From Adineta steineri (lineage: Eukaryota > Rotifera > Eurotatoria > Adinetida > Adinetidae): a stretch of DNA of 64,000 nt. Location: the NCBI GenBank assembly GCA_905250115.1, contig CAJNOI010000125.1, forward strand, positions 77,721 to 141,720. Reading direction: 5' to 3'. Below are positions 25,910 through 36,350 of the stretch, piece after piece (position 1 is the first letter of the stretch; every line of letters starts with the position of its first letter). The position numbers and the translations under genes are program-made. Below the pieces are notes generated by a model. It saw only the letters and a list, made by a program, of their open reading frames with translations. It was not told the origin of the DNA and did no database searches.

Positions 25910-26149
25910 CAGGGTTGCCAGATTTTTCAGTTTTTGGATATTTTTTAAAAAACAACGTATTATTTAATATGTAAATGTATAGCTTATGGTTTATTATTTG
26001 TTAAATTAACTATGTTTTGACATCTTTTTCATTGAAATATATTTTGTAGAATTTTAGAATAAAGCTATTGATCCTTTTGTTGAAAAAATGAATAAAAATG
26101 ATCGCTAATAACCTTTCCGAATTCTCAAGTGTAGCATCTGGCAACCCTG
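25910..26149. mobile_element. hAT-like MITE, 240 bp, with 8-bp target duplication
   Basis: Ends are perfect inverted repeats of at least 14 bp: CAGGGTTGCCAGAT on the left and ATCTGGCAACCCTG on the right. Flanks are TGTCTAAT (25902-25909) and TGCCTAAT (26150-26157), an 8-bp duplication with one mismatch, the size made by hAT transposases. CAGGG-type ends also fit hAT. The interior has no transposase; a short ORF there is incidental. It is non-autonomous. Confidence 0.85.
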
Positions 26150-26467
26150 TGCCTAATACCATCAAAATTTGATAGAAACTAGCGAAATGATTATTTAAAT
26201 TTCGAAAACAGAATAAACTCAGCAACAGTTTCAACTGTTTGGAATTCCCTTGAAACTCATCAAGCTTTGCAAGTATTAATGAAAAACTCTACCGAGTTAG
26301 TCTAGTGTCTCATGTGTATTCGGAAATTGTTCAGTAGTCCATTCTATCATACGTATTAGCTGCTAATATCAGATTTTGATGATTAACTTTCGTCGAAAAA
26401 TAGGAATCAATTCCTTTGGTTTAGGAAATAAACGCCTTTAATTTAGTAGTCAGCTAATATTGTTGTT

Positions 26468-26818
26468 ATTGTATTGAGTTTCTAACATATTTGTTTGAAT
26501 TATTGTATCGGATTTCACACATATTTTTGTTTAAATTATTGTATTGGATTTCGAACATATTTTTGTTTTAATTATTGTAACGATGTTTGTCCTCTTACGA
26601 ATTCTTCTCATTTGACATATTGCCCTTATCCATTTTGTTCTTATTTCATACATCGTATGATACTTTGTCTCCATCGTACTCTGTTCTTATTGTTTTCTTT
26701 GCTCTCTCTAATGGACAGGCATATACATGTATACTTTGTATAAAAATGATGAGATTCTAGGTAAAGAAAAGTATAATACGATCAGCACTAACACTCCTTC
26801 TATCAAAAGTCGTCACAG
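26468..26818. repeat. Third copy of the 2-kb repeat's end, with ~39-bp tandem units
   Basis: Bases ~26575-26818 match copy A 1790-2044 and copy B 10430-10615 (shared words include TAACGATGTTT, ACTTTGTCTCCATC, ATGATGAGATTC and GATCAGCACTAACAC). Just before this, 26468-26580 contains about three imperfect tandem units built on TTGTATTGGATTTCNAACATATTTTTG. Only the terminal part of the repeat is present, which suggests a truncated insertion or a separately mobile end. Confidence 0.65.
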
Positions 26819-27482
26819 ATATTATTATACATTTCGAAATTTTGGGGAGTAGGAGTTTGAGTATGAATATCATACCTATGTCATATATGTGTAATCATAC
26901 TAATTGATTGCTTTTTTTTACTTTTATGTAAAACTCGAATTATAATGGGATGAACTGTCCGAGAGAATAAAAATAATACTTTGATGCAGTTAATAGCATC
27001 TGTATTTTTCCTCGGTGATATTTCTATATATTTTGTCACTTGGTAAAAATTAATGTAAAGATGTCAATTAATTTCGCAATAATACTAAATCAAAAACAGA
27101 TAATGAATATTCTTATTGTTCAGTGAGATCTTTGCCGTCAACAGACACCATTGAGCAGGTTAGTCTTCGAATATTGAAGATAATCCTATTACTATGAGGG
27201 ATAAATGTTGTACGTTATATTTAGACGTTCATACAAAAAATAAATCGTACAGCAATAGAATAGTGACATCTATTGCCGATATAAGTAACAATTTCGGTAG
27301 GTTAGATTTAGAAATGGCTTCGGAATCGAGCAAAACTCTAAAAATAAATAAAGAATATATTAAATAATAAGTTTTCATCTTATTTATCATTAATAATAAG
27401 TAATCTCTTCATAAAATTCGATAAAAAAAATCCAAATTTTATGAATATCAATTATTTAATTCTTTTCAGATATCAACAAAAA
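26819..27482. promoter_or_regulatory. Upstream region of the DDX51-like gene
   Basis: No gene seen. It ends with a polypyrimidine tract and TTTTCAG (CAG 27467-27469), 13 nt before the chosen ATG, so a 5' UTR cis- or trans-splice acceptor is likely. Confidence 0.4.
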
Positions 27483-29369
27483 ATGTCCATTGACGAAGAA
27501 GAAGATTTTACAATTCTTCCAAATTTTCTGAATGATAATTCATCATTAAAGAAAAAAAAAGATCTATATCGTTTACCAGAATGGATGTCATCATTAGCAA
27601 AACGTTTTGATAGTGGACAAATCCAAGCAGAAACAACTATTCCTATTGATCAAATTGATTATCTTGATGAAGATCTTCGTTCAATATTAATCAATGATCT
27701 TTCTATTCAACATCTATTTCCAGTACAATCTCAAGTTATACCTTATTTAATCAAACAAAATCTTTCACATTCACCTATTCCACCAGCTGATATTTGTGTT
27801 TCATCACCAACTGGTAGTGGAAAAACTTTAACATATGTTATACCACTTATTCAATGTATTCGTCATCGTGTTACATGTGCTATTCGTATTGTTATTCTTT
27901 TACCTGTTCAAGATTTAGCTGAACAAGTTTATCATGTTATTAATCAAATAGGAAATAAATTACAATTAAAAACAGCATTACTTGCTGGACAACATTCATT
28001 TGAAGATGAACAAAAAGTTTTAGTTAAACAACAATTAAATGGAAGTAAGAAAATAAATCATTTATTTATTTATTCTCTTTCTCGTAGAGAAGAATCCAGT
28101 AAAAATGAATTGTTTGCTTGTCTGTCTGTCCGCAGGGTCAAAAAAACATCGAAAATCAATTTTCTTGAAAAGACATTTCGATACGAGGAGTTCGAATCTG
28201 AAGTCTGTTGGGTGGCCATGGTGAGGAGAGAGCGAAGGTCAAAAAAACATCGAAAACCTATTTTTCAGTAAATGTGAGGAGGATATATTTCTACGAGAAA
28301 GAGCTAAGCGAGTCCTCGGACGAGCATTACTGGTTTATTTATTGATTATTTTCTCTTTTTAAAGATTGGACATCATCTATTGATATTATTGTTTGTACAC
28401 CTGGTCGTCTTGTTGAACATATCAGTCGAACAATAGGTTTTTCTTTAAAACATCTTCGTTATCTTGTTATTGATGAAGCCGATCGTATTATTGATGAATT
28501 TAAACAAGATTGGTTGAATATTCTTGATAATGCTGTTGGTATATCAAGTCAAATAAAAAATGATTTTCAACCATATATGCTTAGTCAATTATCATCGAAT
28601 CATAAATTTTATCAAAAATTACTTTTTTCAGCAACATTAACTCATAATCCGGAAATTTTACAACAATTAAATCTTTTTCATCCAATACTATTCTCATCAT
28701 TATCAACAACATCATCAATAATAATGCCTTCGACATTACGCGAAAATTTTGTTGTTTGTTCAATAACATATAAACCATTAATTGTTGCTTATCTTATAAA
28801 AAATCAATTACATTCAGAAAAAATTATGATTTTTGTTCATTCAAAAAAAGATGTTGATCGTTTAAGTTCATTACTTAAATTAATTTTACAAGATAAAATT
28901 CAAGTTAGTCATATAACAAGAAATTTAGCATCTAATAAAATTCAAACACGTTTAAATATGTTTCAAAATGGACAAATACAAATTCTTGTTTGTTCCGATG
29001 TACTTGCGTAAGTTTTAGTTTATAAAAAAATATCAAAAATGTTCTTTTTTTTTCGTTATGATTAGACGTGGTATTGATATTCCGAATATTGATTGTGTTA
29101 TTCTTTATGATCTACCAAAAAATATTCGTACATATACACATCGTATTGGTCGAACAGCTCGTGCTGGAAAAATTGGTCGATCAATAACAATAGTGGAAAA
29201 AGAACGTTTACAAATGTTTCGGTCAACAATAAAATCTCATCGACGAAATAAACTTAAATATATGGATATTAAAAAAGAAGATTTTTCATCGATGTTAACT
29301 GATTATCAAAATGCTTTAGAATTATTTTCTAGTAAAGAACAAAAGAAAAAAATAAAACAAAAAAAATAA
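27483..29369 (+). CDS. DDX51: DEAD-box RNA helicase, DDX51/Dbp6-like
   Basis: DDX51 (yeast Dbp6) is a nucleolar helicase for 60S subunit assembly. Exons 27483-28044, 28365-29007 and 29066-29369 (1509 nt, 502 aa, phases consistent). I start at MSIDEEEDF, just after an acceptor site, not at an in-frame ATG 42 nt earlier that precedes that acceptor. Motifs in order: Q-like [19 protein letters not shown], Ia PVQDLAEQV, Ib [57 protein letters not shown], with a lysine-rich C-terminus ([11 protein letters not shown]). LFPVQ and the spaced motif Ib-II segment fit DDX51 rather than other DEAD-box groups. The first intron is unusually long (320 bp) because of an insertion. Confidence 0.9.
28075..28333. 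mobile_element. Short insertion in DDX51-like intron 1
   Basis: The ~259-bp block is flanked by TTTATTTATT on both sides (28065-28074 and 28334-28343). It contains an exact 20-bp direct repeat of GGTCAAAAAAACATCGAAAA (28136-28155, 28237-28256) and an inverted pair CTCTTTCTCGTAG / CTACGAGAAAGAG (28075-28087, 28291-28303). GTTCGAATC at 28190-28198 matches a pol III B box, but I see no A box, so a SINE origin is only a possibility. The flanking duplication is low-complexity and could be chance. The + strand is open for part of the block but encodes nothing recognisable. Confidence 0.5.
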
Positions 29370-29740
29370 ATAATCTTTTTTGTTTTGAAAGAAATTTGTC
29401 TATTTGATAAATTTCAAATAGAAAATAAAAAATAAACTAATAAATATAGATCATTTTAATAATATTTACACAAAATTTAAATATAAATGCAAGATTTCAG
29501 AAATTATATCATTCGTTTTAGGAGAGATACAAATCAATATTGGTAGTTAGCTGATTAGGGCAGAAATGAAAGTTATGTCATTATTCTGACTTGTAGTAAG
29601 GATGGAAACGGTTTAATAATTTGATAACAGTCAAGAATGTCTTTTCGAAATGAATTATGAGTTTGATTTAGAGCTATACAAGTTTATATTGATTTTAGAT
29701 CTAATATTTACTTTTCTTTGCATTCCATTTCTCTTCGAGA
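29370..29740. other. Spacer between DDX51-like and Suc/Fer-like genes
   Basis: 371 bp with the helicase 3' UTR (AATAAA-type signals near 29420) and the promoter of the next gene, both on the + strand. Nothing else was recognised. Confidence 0.4.
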
Positions 29741-31479
29741 ATGAGTTCAACAACTGGTATGTATGAAAAACTGATGTCAACCTTATATATATATATTTTT
29801 ATTAAAGATGCAACAAGCTCATATGACCCATGCTCTGGCTGCAAAATTCCATGTGAATTCCATGCTATTGTTCAACCTGAAATTTTGAAAGATATTGATC
29901 AAGGTAAAATGATTGGCTCTGTTGATAAACATCGTCGTCATTTATGTATTGGTCAATCTATACCAACATCACAATGGCCAAAAGATGTTAAAGATTTAGA
30001 AGGTAATTATATTGCTGAATTATCACGAGTATTGAAAGAAAAAAAAGAATCTATTGGCTATGCGGTTAAATTAACATCTGCATCTATTGTTACAACAACA
30101 ACAACAGATGATCCAGCGCATACAGCTGATTGGTATTTATTTCCTGATCAAATTAAAATAAAAAATGTCAATATCCAACAGATTGAACAAGTTATTCAAA
30201 CATTATTTGTTGATGATCAGTCAGTTATTAAAATTAAAGATAAAACAAAAACGATTGATGAACAATTAAAAGAAAGTAATAATTTACCAACATTCGATGA
30301 TAATATTCATTGCGAAAGATTACATGGAACTTGGCTACTTGTCTGTTGTCATTATCAACGTGATATACGATGTGGTATGTTCTAGAGATATTTTATTTAT
30401 TGTAAATTATATACTCATTTCAAGTTGACAATCCTTAGAGAATTAATGCATGATTTGTTCGTAGACAAATAAATGACTTCTAAAATAGTTAATTATAAAT
30501 AAAACTAATTCAAGATACATAAATAGAAAAAATGATATATCGAACGTGATAATGTTCAATAATAGCAATTTGTCTATGTCTACAGGAGGTATCCAAAGTA
30601 CAGACTCTATAGAAATGTCGTAAAGAACTGCACCCATCTCTTATTTAAATGAACATTTTTCTTGAGTCCTTCTAATGAGACCCATCATTTTGAATAATTT
30701 TCTCTGGTTTTGGCTTATGCTGTATTCGATAGAACAGCTCACGCGCCATCTAAATCATTATTTATAATGATCTTAATAAGTCGTCTTTATTAAGAAATTA
30801 TGCAAACAAATCGGGGTCTATAATTTTGATACCCCCTGTATATGTCAAAGACTAATGTCGGCAATAGTTTGAAGATGAATGATTATATTCGATAATGACA
30901 TTATTTTCATTCATTATAATGTTCACAGTTCCGCAACTATGATTATATAAAATAATATACTGTTAAGATAGAATTTTGATAGGAAAGAAATATCTCTGAA
31001 TAGTCATATAATATCAATCAATAAAATAAAAGTGTTCTTTTTTTTCGTTGATAATTATATTTTTATTTTTTTAGGAGTTATTGGTCCAACGTTAGTTGGT
31101 GAAATTGAAAAATATGTTGCAGACAAAAAAGATCTTAGTGATAATGTTCATTGCCTAAAGATTAGTCATATTGGTACGTTATTATCATTTTTAATTATCT
31201 GATTATCGAAGATTAGATATGAATATTAATTTTCTGATAAGTCATGAGAAAAATAAATCTTTTTTTATTAATTAAGCAAAATAGATTTAAGATAAATATT
31301 TTTATTTAGGTGGGCATAAATTTGCTGGTAATGTTATTGTTTATCCATCAGGTACATGGTATGGTCGTATTACGCCATGTCATATTCCATTATTAATTGA
31401 TGCATATGCATCATCAGAAGAAGAAGCGAAAACAAAATTACAACCTCTTTTTCGTGGTCATCTAGATACTACATGGTAA
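29741..31479 (+). CDS. Sucrase/ferredoxin-like (Apd1/Aim32-type) protein
   Basis: Thioredoxin-like-ferredoxin family; yeast Apd1 binds a [2Fe-2S] cluster through Cys and His. Exons 29741-29756, 29808-30374, 31075-31173 and 31310-31479 (852 nt, 283 aa, phases consistent). The 16-nt first exon gives MSSTT, joined to DATSSYDPCSGCKIPC. Family marks: RHLCIGQS and WPKDVKDLEGNYI; LVCCHYQRDIRCG followed by VIGPTLV after the intron; and HIGGHKFAGNVIVYPSG with the H-x3-H pair assigned as cluster ligands in Apd1. Many relatives have CGxCGP where this one has CGVIGP, so one cysteine is missing from that motif. The 700-bp third intron holds a MITE. Confidence 0.8.
30583..30838. mobile_element. mariner/Tc1-like MITE in an intron, 256 bp
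   Basis: Bounded by TA dinucleotides (30581-30582, 30839-30840). The left end CAGGAGGTATCCAAAGTA and the reverse complement of the right end CAGGGGGTATCAAAATTA are imperfect inverted repeats of about 30 bp. CAGGG-GTATCAAAAT ends with TA targets are typical of Tc1/mariner-derived MITEs. No transposase is present. It is inserted in the third intron of the Suc/Fer-like gene. Confidence 0.75.
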
Positions 31480-32736
31480 AAATGACAAAATCAAATGACA
31501 TTTATTTTTTTTTCTATTCTGCGTAATCTTTAGTCCCGCAACCTATTTTTTTGTCTATCCTATGATTTAACCATTGATGGATATATTCACATGCTATTAT
31601 ATGTTGTAAGAAGTTTTAAGTTAAGATGATTCTTTGTATGTTTTATGTCTTACAATAAATAAATAAAAAAAGTTCGATTGTCATTATTTTAGTGATTGAT
31701 TTAAACCTGTTTCCAATCTTTTTCTTGTTCTTTTTTCTTTCCTCATACATTATTCTTGCTTGGTATTTAATTACACTAGAAAAGAAAAGACATTTGGCGA
31801 AAGAGGAAAAAGAAATTTGCGTTTTCCTCTTATTTCCTTGATATATTATATATATATATATATTGCTCTTTTCTCATGCTCACTAAATTACCTAAATAAA
31901 GTCATCAATAAAAATGAATCATGATCAAAATACTATCTCGTGTTTCACCCTATTTCCGCTTCGTACACCAATGACAATAGAAGCCATATTGTTACTAATT
32001 TCAAGCATTTATTTTATTATTTTCTTTAATCATAATCGTATTGCTGAACGAGAAGAAAAGCAGGTAATACAACGAAGTTCTTTATTCTAATAAAAAAATT
32101 GTTAGTATTAAAAAAATCAACTTACAGTCTTTGATAGTAAACAGATTTTCATATTTAATTCTAAAATATTATCAAATGTTTGTAATCATCGATCTTTTCT
32201 TTTTTATGTAATGTCAGGAGTATTCATATATTCCTTAAGTTTATGTCCATAGGGATTATACACAAGGAAATAATTACGAAAATTCATCTGTGATACTTCT
32301 AATGCATCTTGTGTTTTTTTGATCGTCAATAGAGAGTAATCTATTTAAACATATGGAATTCATTTTGTTTGTTATTAAATCTGATGACAATTTTCTTTCT
32401 TTCCTATATCATTCATCATATTCTAATAGATTATTTTCTTGAGAACAATTAAATTGCTTGCTTTTTTTTCTTCCTAGTCATAGTTTGTTGTCGGTTTACT
32501 AAATCAGAACACATATATAAATCATCAGCAAATTGGAAATTCACATCGAACGCTGCTAACAAAATTATAAGGATTGCTCACTCGTCTGTTGAATGTAATA
32601 ACTGTGAACTAAAACATTATCGTCATCATTATAAATATTGAACAAAGTAATAAATCCTTTTCTTCAAAGATCTTTCAATATACATACATACATACGATCG
32701 TGAATATTTGCCGTTGATAATTGGGAATAAACAAAA
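31480..32736. other. Intergenic; possible small membrane ORF inside
   Basis: 1.26 kb between the Suc/Fer-like gene and the Cys-loop receptor. An (AT)n run lies at 31845-31864. The only coding candidate is 31914-32090. The rest shows nothing I can name; the receptor promoter is expected in the last few hundred bases. Confidence 0.4.
31914..32090 (+). CDS. Possible 58-aa single-pass membrane protein
   Basis: The ORF starts MNHDQNTISCFTLFPLRTP and has one hydrophobic helix (IEAILLLISSIYFIIFF) followed by a charged tail (HNRIAEREEKQ). A GTAATA right after EEKQ could instead be a splice donor, making this the first exon of a longer gene, but I found no convincing partner exon before 32737. I do not recognise it. 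Confidence 0.3.
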   Translation: MNHDQNTISCFTLFPLRTPMTIEAILLLISSIYFIIFFNHNRIAEREEKQVIQRSSLF

Positions 32737-35179
32737 ATGTTAAATGACCGATTTGTTTATATATATTTATATTTATATATTCTATTTCCATCATTAATCT
32801 ATGGTTATCACGATTATAATATAATTGATGAAGAAACACGTTTAATTCGTTTGCTTTTAAATGAAAAAAATTATTTAAAAAAAGTTCGTCCAATGCATAC
32901 AGTTGTTGTTGATATTCGTTTTGTATTTAATCAAATTGTATCAATGGTTGAAAAAGAACAAATTATTGTTACGAATTGTTTTGTTGATCAAAAATGGACA
33001 GGTGATTTTTTTTTACTTTTTCGTATATTTTATAAAAAAAATTCATTTTAAGATCCTCGACTCGTGTGGAATCCATTAGATTTTAAAAATGTTACTTGGA
33101 TTCGATTACCAGCAACATCTGTCTGGTAGAATAAATGATTTAATCAAAAACAAAATTCAATTTGTTTTCTTTTTTTTTAGGTATCCCGACACATTTTTAT
33201 ATAATACAGCTGATAATGCTGGTTTTCTCCTCCCACATGATTCACAAAATGTAATTGTAAGTCATAATGGTACAATATTTTGGCCGTTACCTCTTGCACA
33301 ATTACGCACGCGATGTCGGATGACTATTAAACATTTTCCATTCGGTACATATATTATTCATATTTAATTTAATAGAATTTCGAAAAAAAAAAATTATTTT
33401 AAATCAGCATTATTTTCTAGAAATTGCATGACAGAAAAGGAAATGTCTATACTAGTTATACTTATGTTCCATTGACATTCTCTATTAGTTGTCAGGCGAT
33501 TGATCAATAATTTACATTGAAAAGTTCGTTAGTATCATTCTTTTGGGAGTAGAATATGCAATTCACATATTTTCGTTAGCTTAATCGTACTAAGACAAAA
33601 TATGAAAGATGATAGTTGTATTTTACTAATTATTTATTTTATTCATTTAAATCATAGATAAGCTTACCTTTTCATAGATGACATTAAGTCAAAACGTATT
33701 AGAATGCGTAAAATTACTAACATTAATTATTGTTGAAAGTTTGACTTTAATTAACTTATAAATTATAAGGACAATTTTAAATTTATTATGAATGAATAGA
33801 AAGGAAATTTTATTTTGAGATAGTTGTATAGAAAAAAAAAGTTGTTCTCTCGTAATTTTATTATTGTAAAGTGGTTCCATTTCGATTATTTGTCATAATC
33901 GATAAAAAAAAAGAACTTTTCATCTCATACATTATATTTATTTAAGATGAACAATCTTGTGATATGATATTTGGTTCATGGAGTCATACAAGTTCATTAA
34001 TACATTATAGATTTTGGGAAAAAGTACCTGAATTACCACAATATACACCAAATAATGAATGGAAATTATTAGCTGTTGCACAATCAATAAAAACAATTGA
34101 TTATCCAAATTGGGTTGAACCTGATACTTTTTTTGAAATTAATTTTACTATTTTAATTGTAAGAAAACCTTTACAAGCTATTTATAATACGGTTGTACCA
34201 GCATTAATGTTAACAACTTTAACACTTGTATCGTTTTTTGTAAGTAGAACTATACAAATGACATGTAAAATTTATTTCTATGTTTTCTCTATAGATTCCC
34301 TTTGGGCAAGAAATGCAAATTGGTAAATTTAATAATAACCAATAGATTATTGATTGAATCTATTTATCATATTTAGGTATTAGTATAATGTTGGCTTATT
34401 CTGTCTTTAGTTTACGCTTATCTGAAGATGTTCCATCTCAAAGTGATAGTGTTCATTTAATAAGCTTGTATTTAACTATCTGTATGCTCTTCTCCCTAGC
34501 AGCTATGACTTGGTTTGCACTCGCAAATAAATTACGTGAAAAAAAACGTTTACCCTATTGGGTTCGTTGGTTAGCACTTGATTATATCGCACGAATTGTA
34601 TGTGCAAATAGTATGCGTCGAAAAGCCGTACGTGCTGCTGCTGTTAATCAACAACCTAAAACGACTCCTACAACACCATCGTCACCGAATGCAGTTGTAT
34701 TACAACCATTAATATCATCGAATTCAATGGATTGTTCTAATCATTCCTGTTTCGAACGAGATTTTTCATCTAATCCTGGAAAATCACCACCATCACTTCG
34801 TCCATCAACGACAACTCTTCGATGTGCAAATGAAACAACGACAACGTCACCTATATGGATTCGTCGACCTATATTAACCGCACCTCAACCAGTAGTATCA
34901 AATGGTCCTGATAATAATAGAAAAATGAATTTTTCATTTCGAAAATCTAGTAAAACAAAAGATCCAACAATATCAATAAATCAAGAAAGTTTATATGCTA
35001 TATCTATTATCAATCGATTAGTTTTCATGGTATTTTTATGCTTTGTTACTGTTCTTAATATATATACATGGTTTTTCTATTCCCGAGCACTTAAAACAAA
35101 ATTATTTGATAATCAAACATTATGGACATGTTTTGATGAATCTCGTCTTGAAGTCGTCAATTGTAATGAAACAATTTAA
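32737..35179 (+). CDS. Cys-loop receptor subunit (nAChR-like, non-alpha type)
   Basis: Pentameric ligand-gated channel subunit. Exons 32737-33001, 33053-33125, 33181-33344, 33947-34239, 34295-34322 and 34377-35179 (1626 nt, 541 aa, phases consistent). Signal peptide (YIYLYLYILFPSLIYG); loop A WYPDTFLYNTADN; the Cys-loop CRMTIKHFPFDEQSC with exactly 13 residues between cysteines; M1 ending TLTLVSFF; M2 in GISIMLAYSVFSL; M3 LYLTICMLFSLAAMTWF; a long M3-M4 loop of ~190 aa; M4 LVFMVFLCFVTVLNIYTW. The loop C vicinal Cys-Cys of alpha subunits is absent. The segment before M2, encoded by a 28-nt exon, reads PFGQEMQIG where nAChRs have ...GEKxxLG, putting Glu at 0' instead of Lys. The agonist is unknown. 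Confidence 0.9.
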
Positions 35180-36350
35180 TAAAAAAAAATTTTTTTTTGA
35201 CTAATATATTTATACAAATTATTTTTTTACGAGCTTTGATTGTAAAAAAAAGTAATAAAAATTATATTGATATATAATTGCTTCATTAGTTCCTATATAG
35301 AAAAAATTTAATATTGACATGATTTAGATTATCATATAAAAAGGAAAATATTTATTTTCTTACAAACGAATGAGTAATAGATTGGCTTTATAAAATAAAT
35401 ATAATAGTTATGAGAACAAATACAAGAAAAATTCAAAGAACCTATAGAATCTTTAATTGATGTATATTTATTTATACAAGGACATGTAAGATGAATAAAT
35501 ATCTATTGTATAAATATATTTTTCGACTAATAACTACTTCAGTTTTATTCATACGGAATAATACCATCAAAAAAAATATATTCGCTACTATTTGATCAAA
35601 TGTATAGAATGTATATAAGGATGTCATACTCAAAATAATATCATAAAAAAAGAATAATAATCGATGAAAAGTAAAAAAACCGAAAAAGAAATGTCAATAT
35701 CTTTCTTTCTTTTAAAAAATGTCTGACAACGATAATATTTTTGTTATAGTATAAGCCTGTTCGTGACAAACATTCATAATGAAAAAAAAACAAGCAGCAT
35801 ACCTCAAAATTAATTCACTCTCTTTTGAAAAAAAGATGAATAAGTGTCCACAAATCGATTTATCACTAACAAAAAAATTTTTATGTCAACAAAAAACGAT
35901 CTAGGGATTAGTAAACTAAAACAAATTCTTAACCACAACTTTCCACTCATACTTTTTTCTACATGATGAGCCGTTTTTGTTGTTGCGGTTGTTGTTGTTG
36001 TTTTTGTTTTTGTCTGCTTTGTATGGCGTCGATGAAAACGGACTTTTTTTTTTTATTGAAAGAGTAAGAGCGTCGATTAGAAAGAATAAAAAAAACAACC
36101 ACAGAGAGAGAGAGAGAGAAGGAAAAAAAGTATATATTTTGCTTGCGGTATAAGTAGAAAAAAAAAGAAGAAAGGGACAGAGAGAGAAAGAGAAGGTGAG
36201 CAACTGAAATGTTGTCGACTACTTTATTCGTTATAAAGTTGTTTTTTTTTCGTTCTAGTAGACAATAGTATTATAAAAAGCCGAGAAATATAAGATTTAT
36301 TGTTGTATTTTAGTTTTCATCAATCAGTTTCTATTTCTTAACAATTAAAA
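35180..36350. promoter_or_regulatory. Intergenic; GA-rich tracts upstream of intermediate filament gene
   Basis: No gene seen. (GA)n tracts lie at 36102-36119 and 36178-36196, about 155-250 bp before the intermediate-filament ATG, on its coding strand. A (TTG)n-like stretch lies near 35980-36010. The GA tracts are candidate promoter elements; similar tracts precede the TALE gene at 41287 and the phosphatase gene starting at 52197. Confidence 0.4.

Noticed and set aside
27441-27482. Upstream in-frame ATG for the DDX51-like gene
   Set aside because: It precedes a good TTTTCAG acceptor at 27467-27469, so it would be removed from the mature message.
28136-28270. tRNA or tRNA-derived SINE suggested by GTTCGAATC
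   Set aside because: No cloverleaf could be folded and no A box found at the right distance. Kept only as an unclassified insertion.
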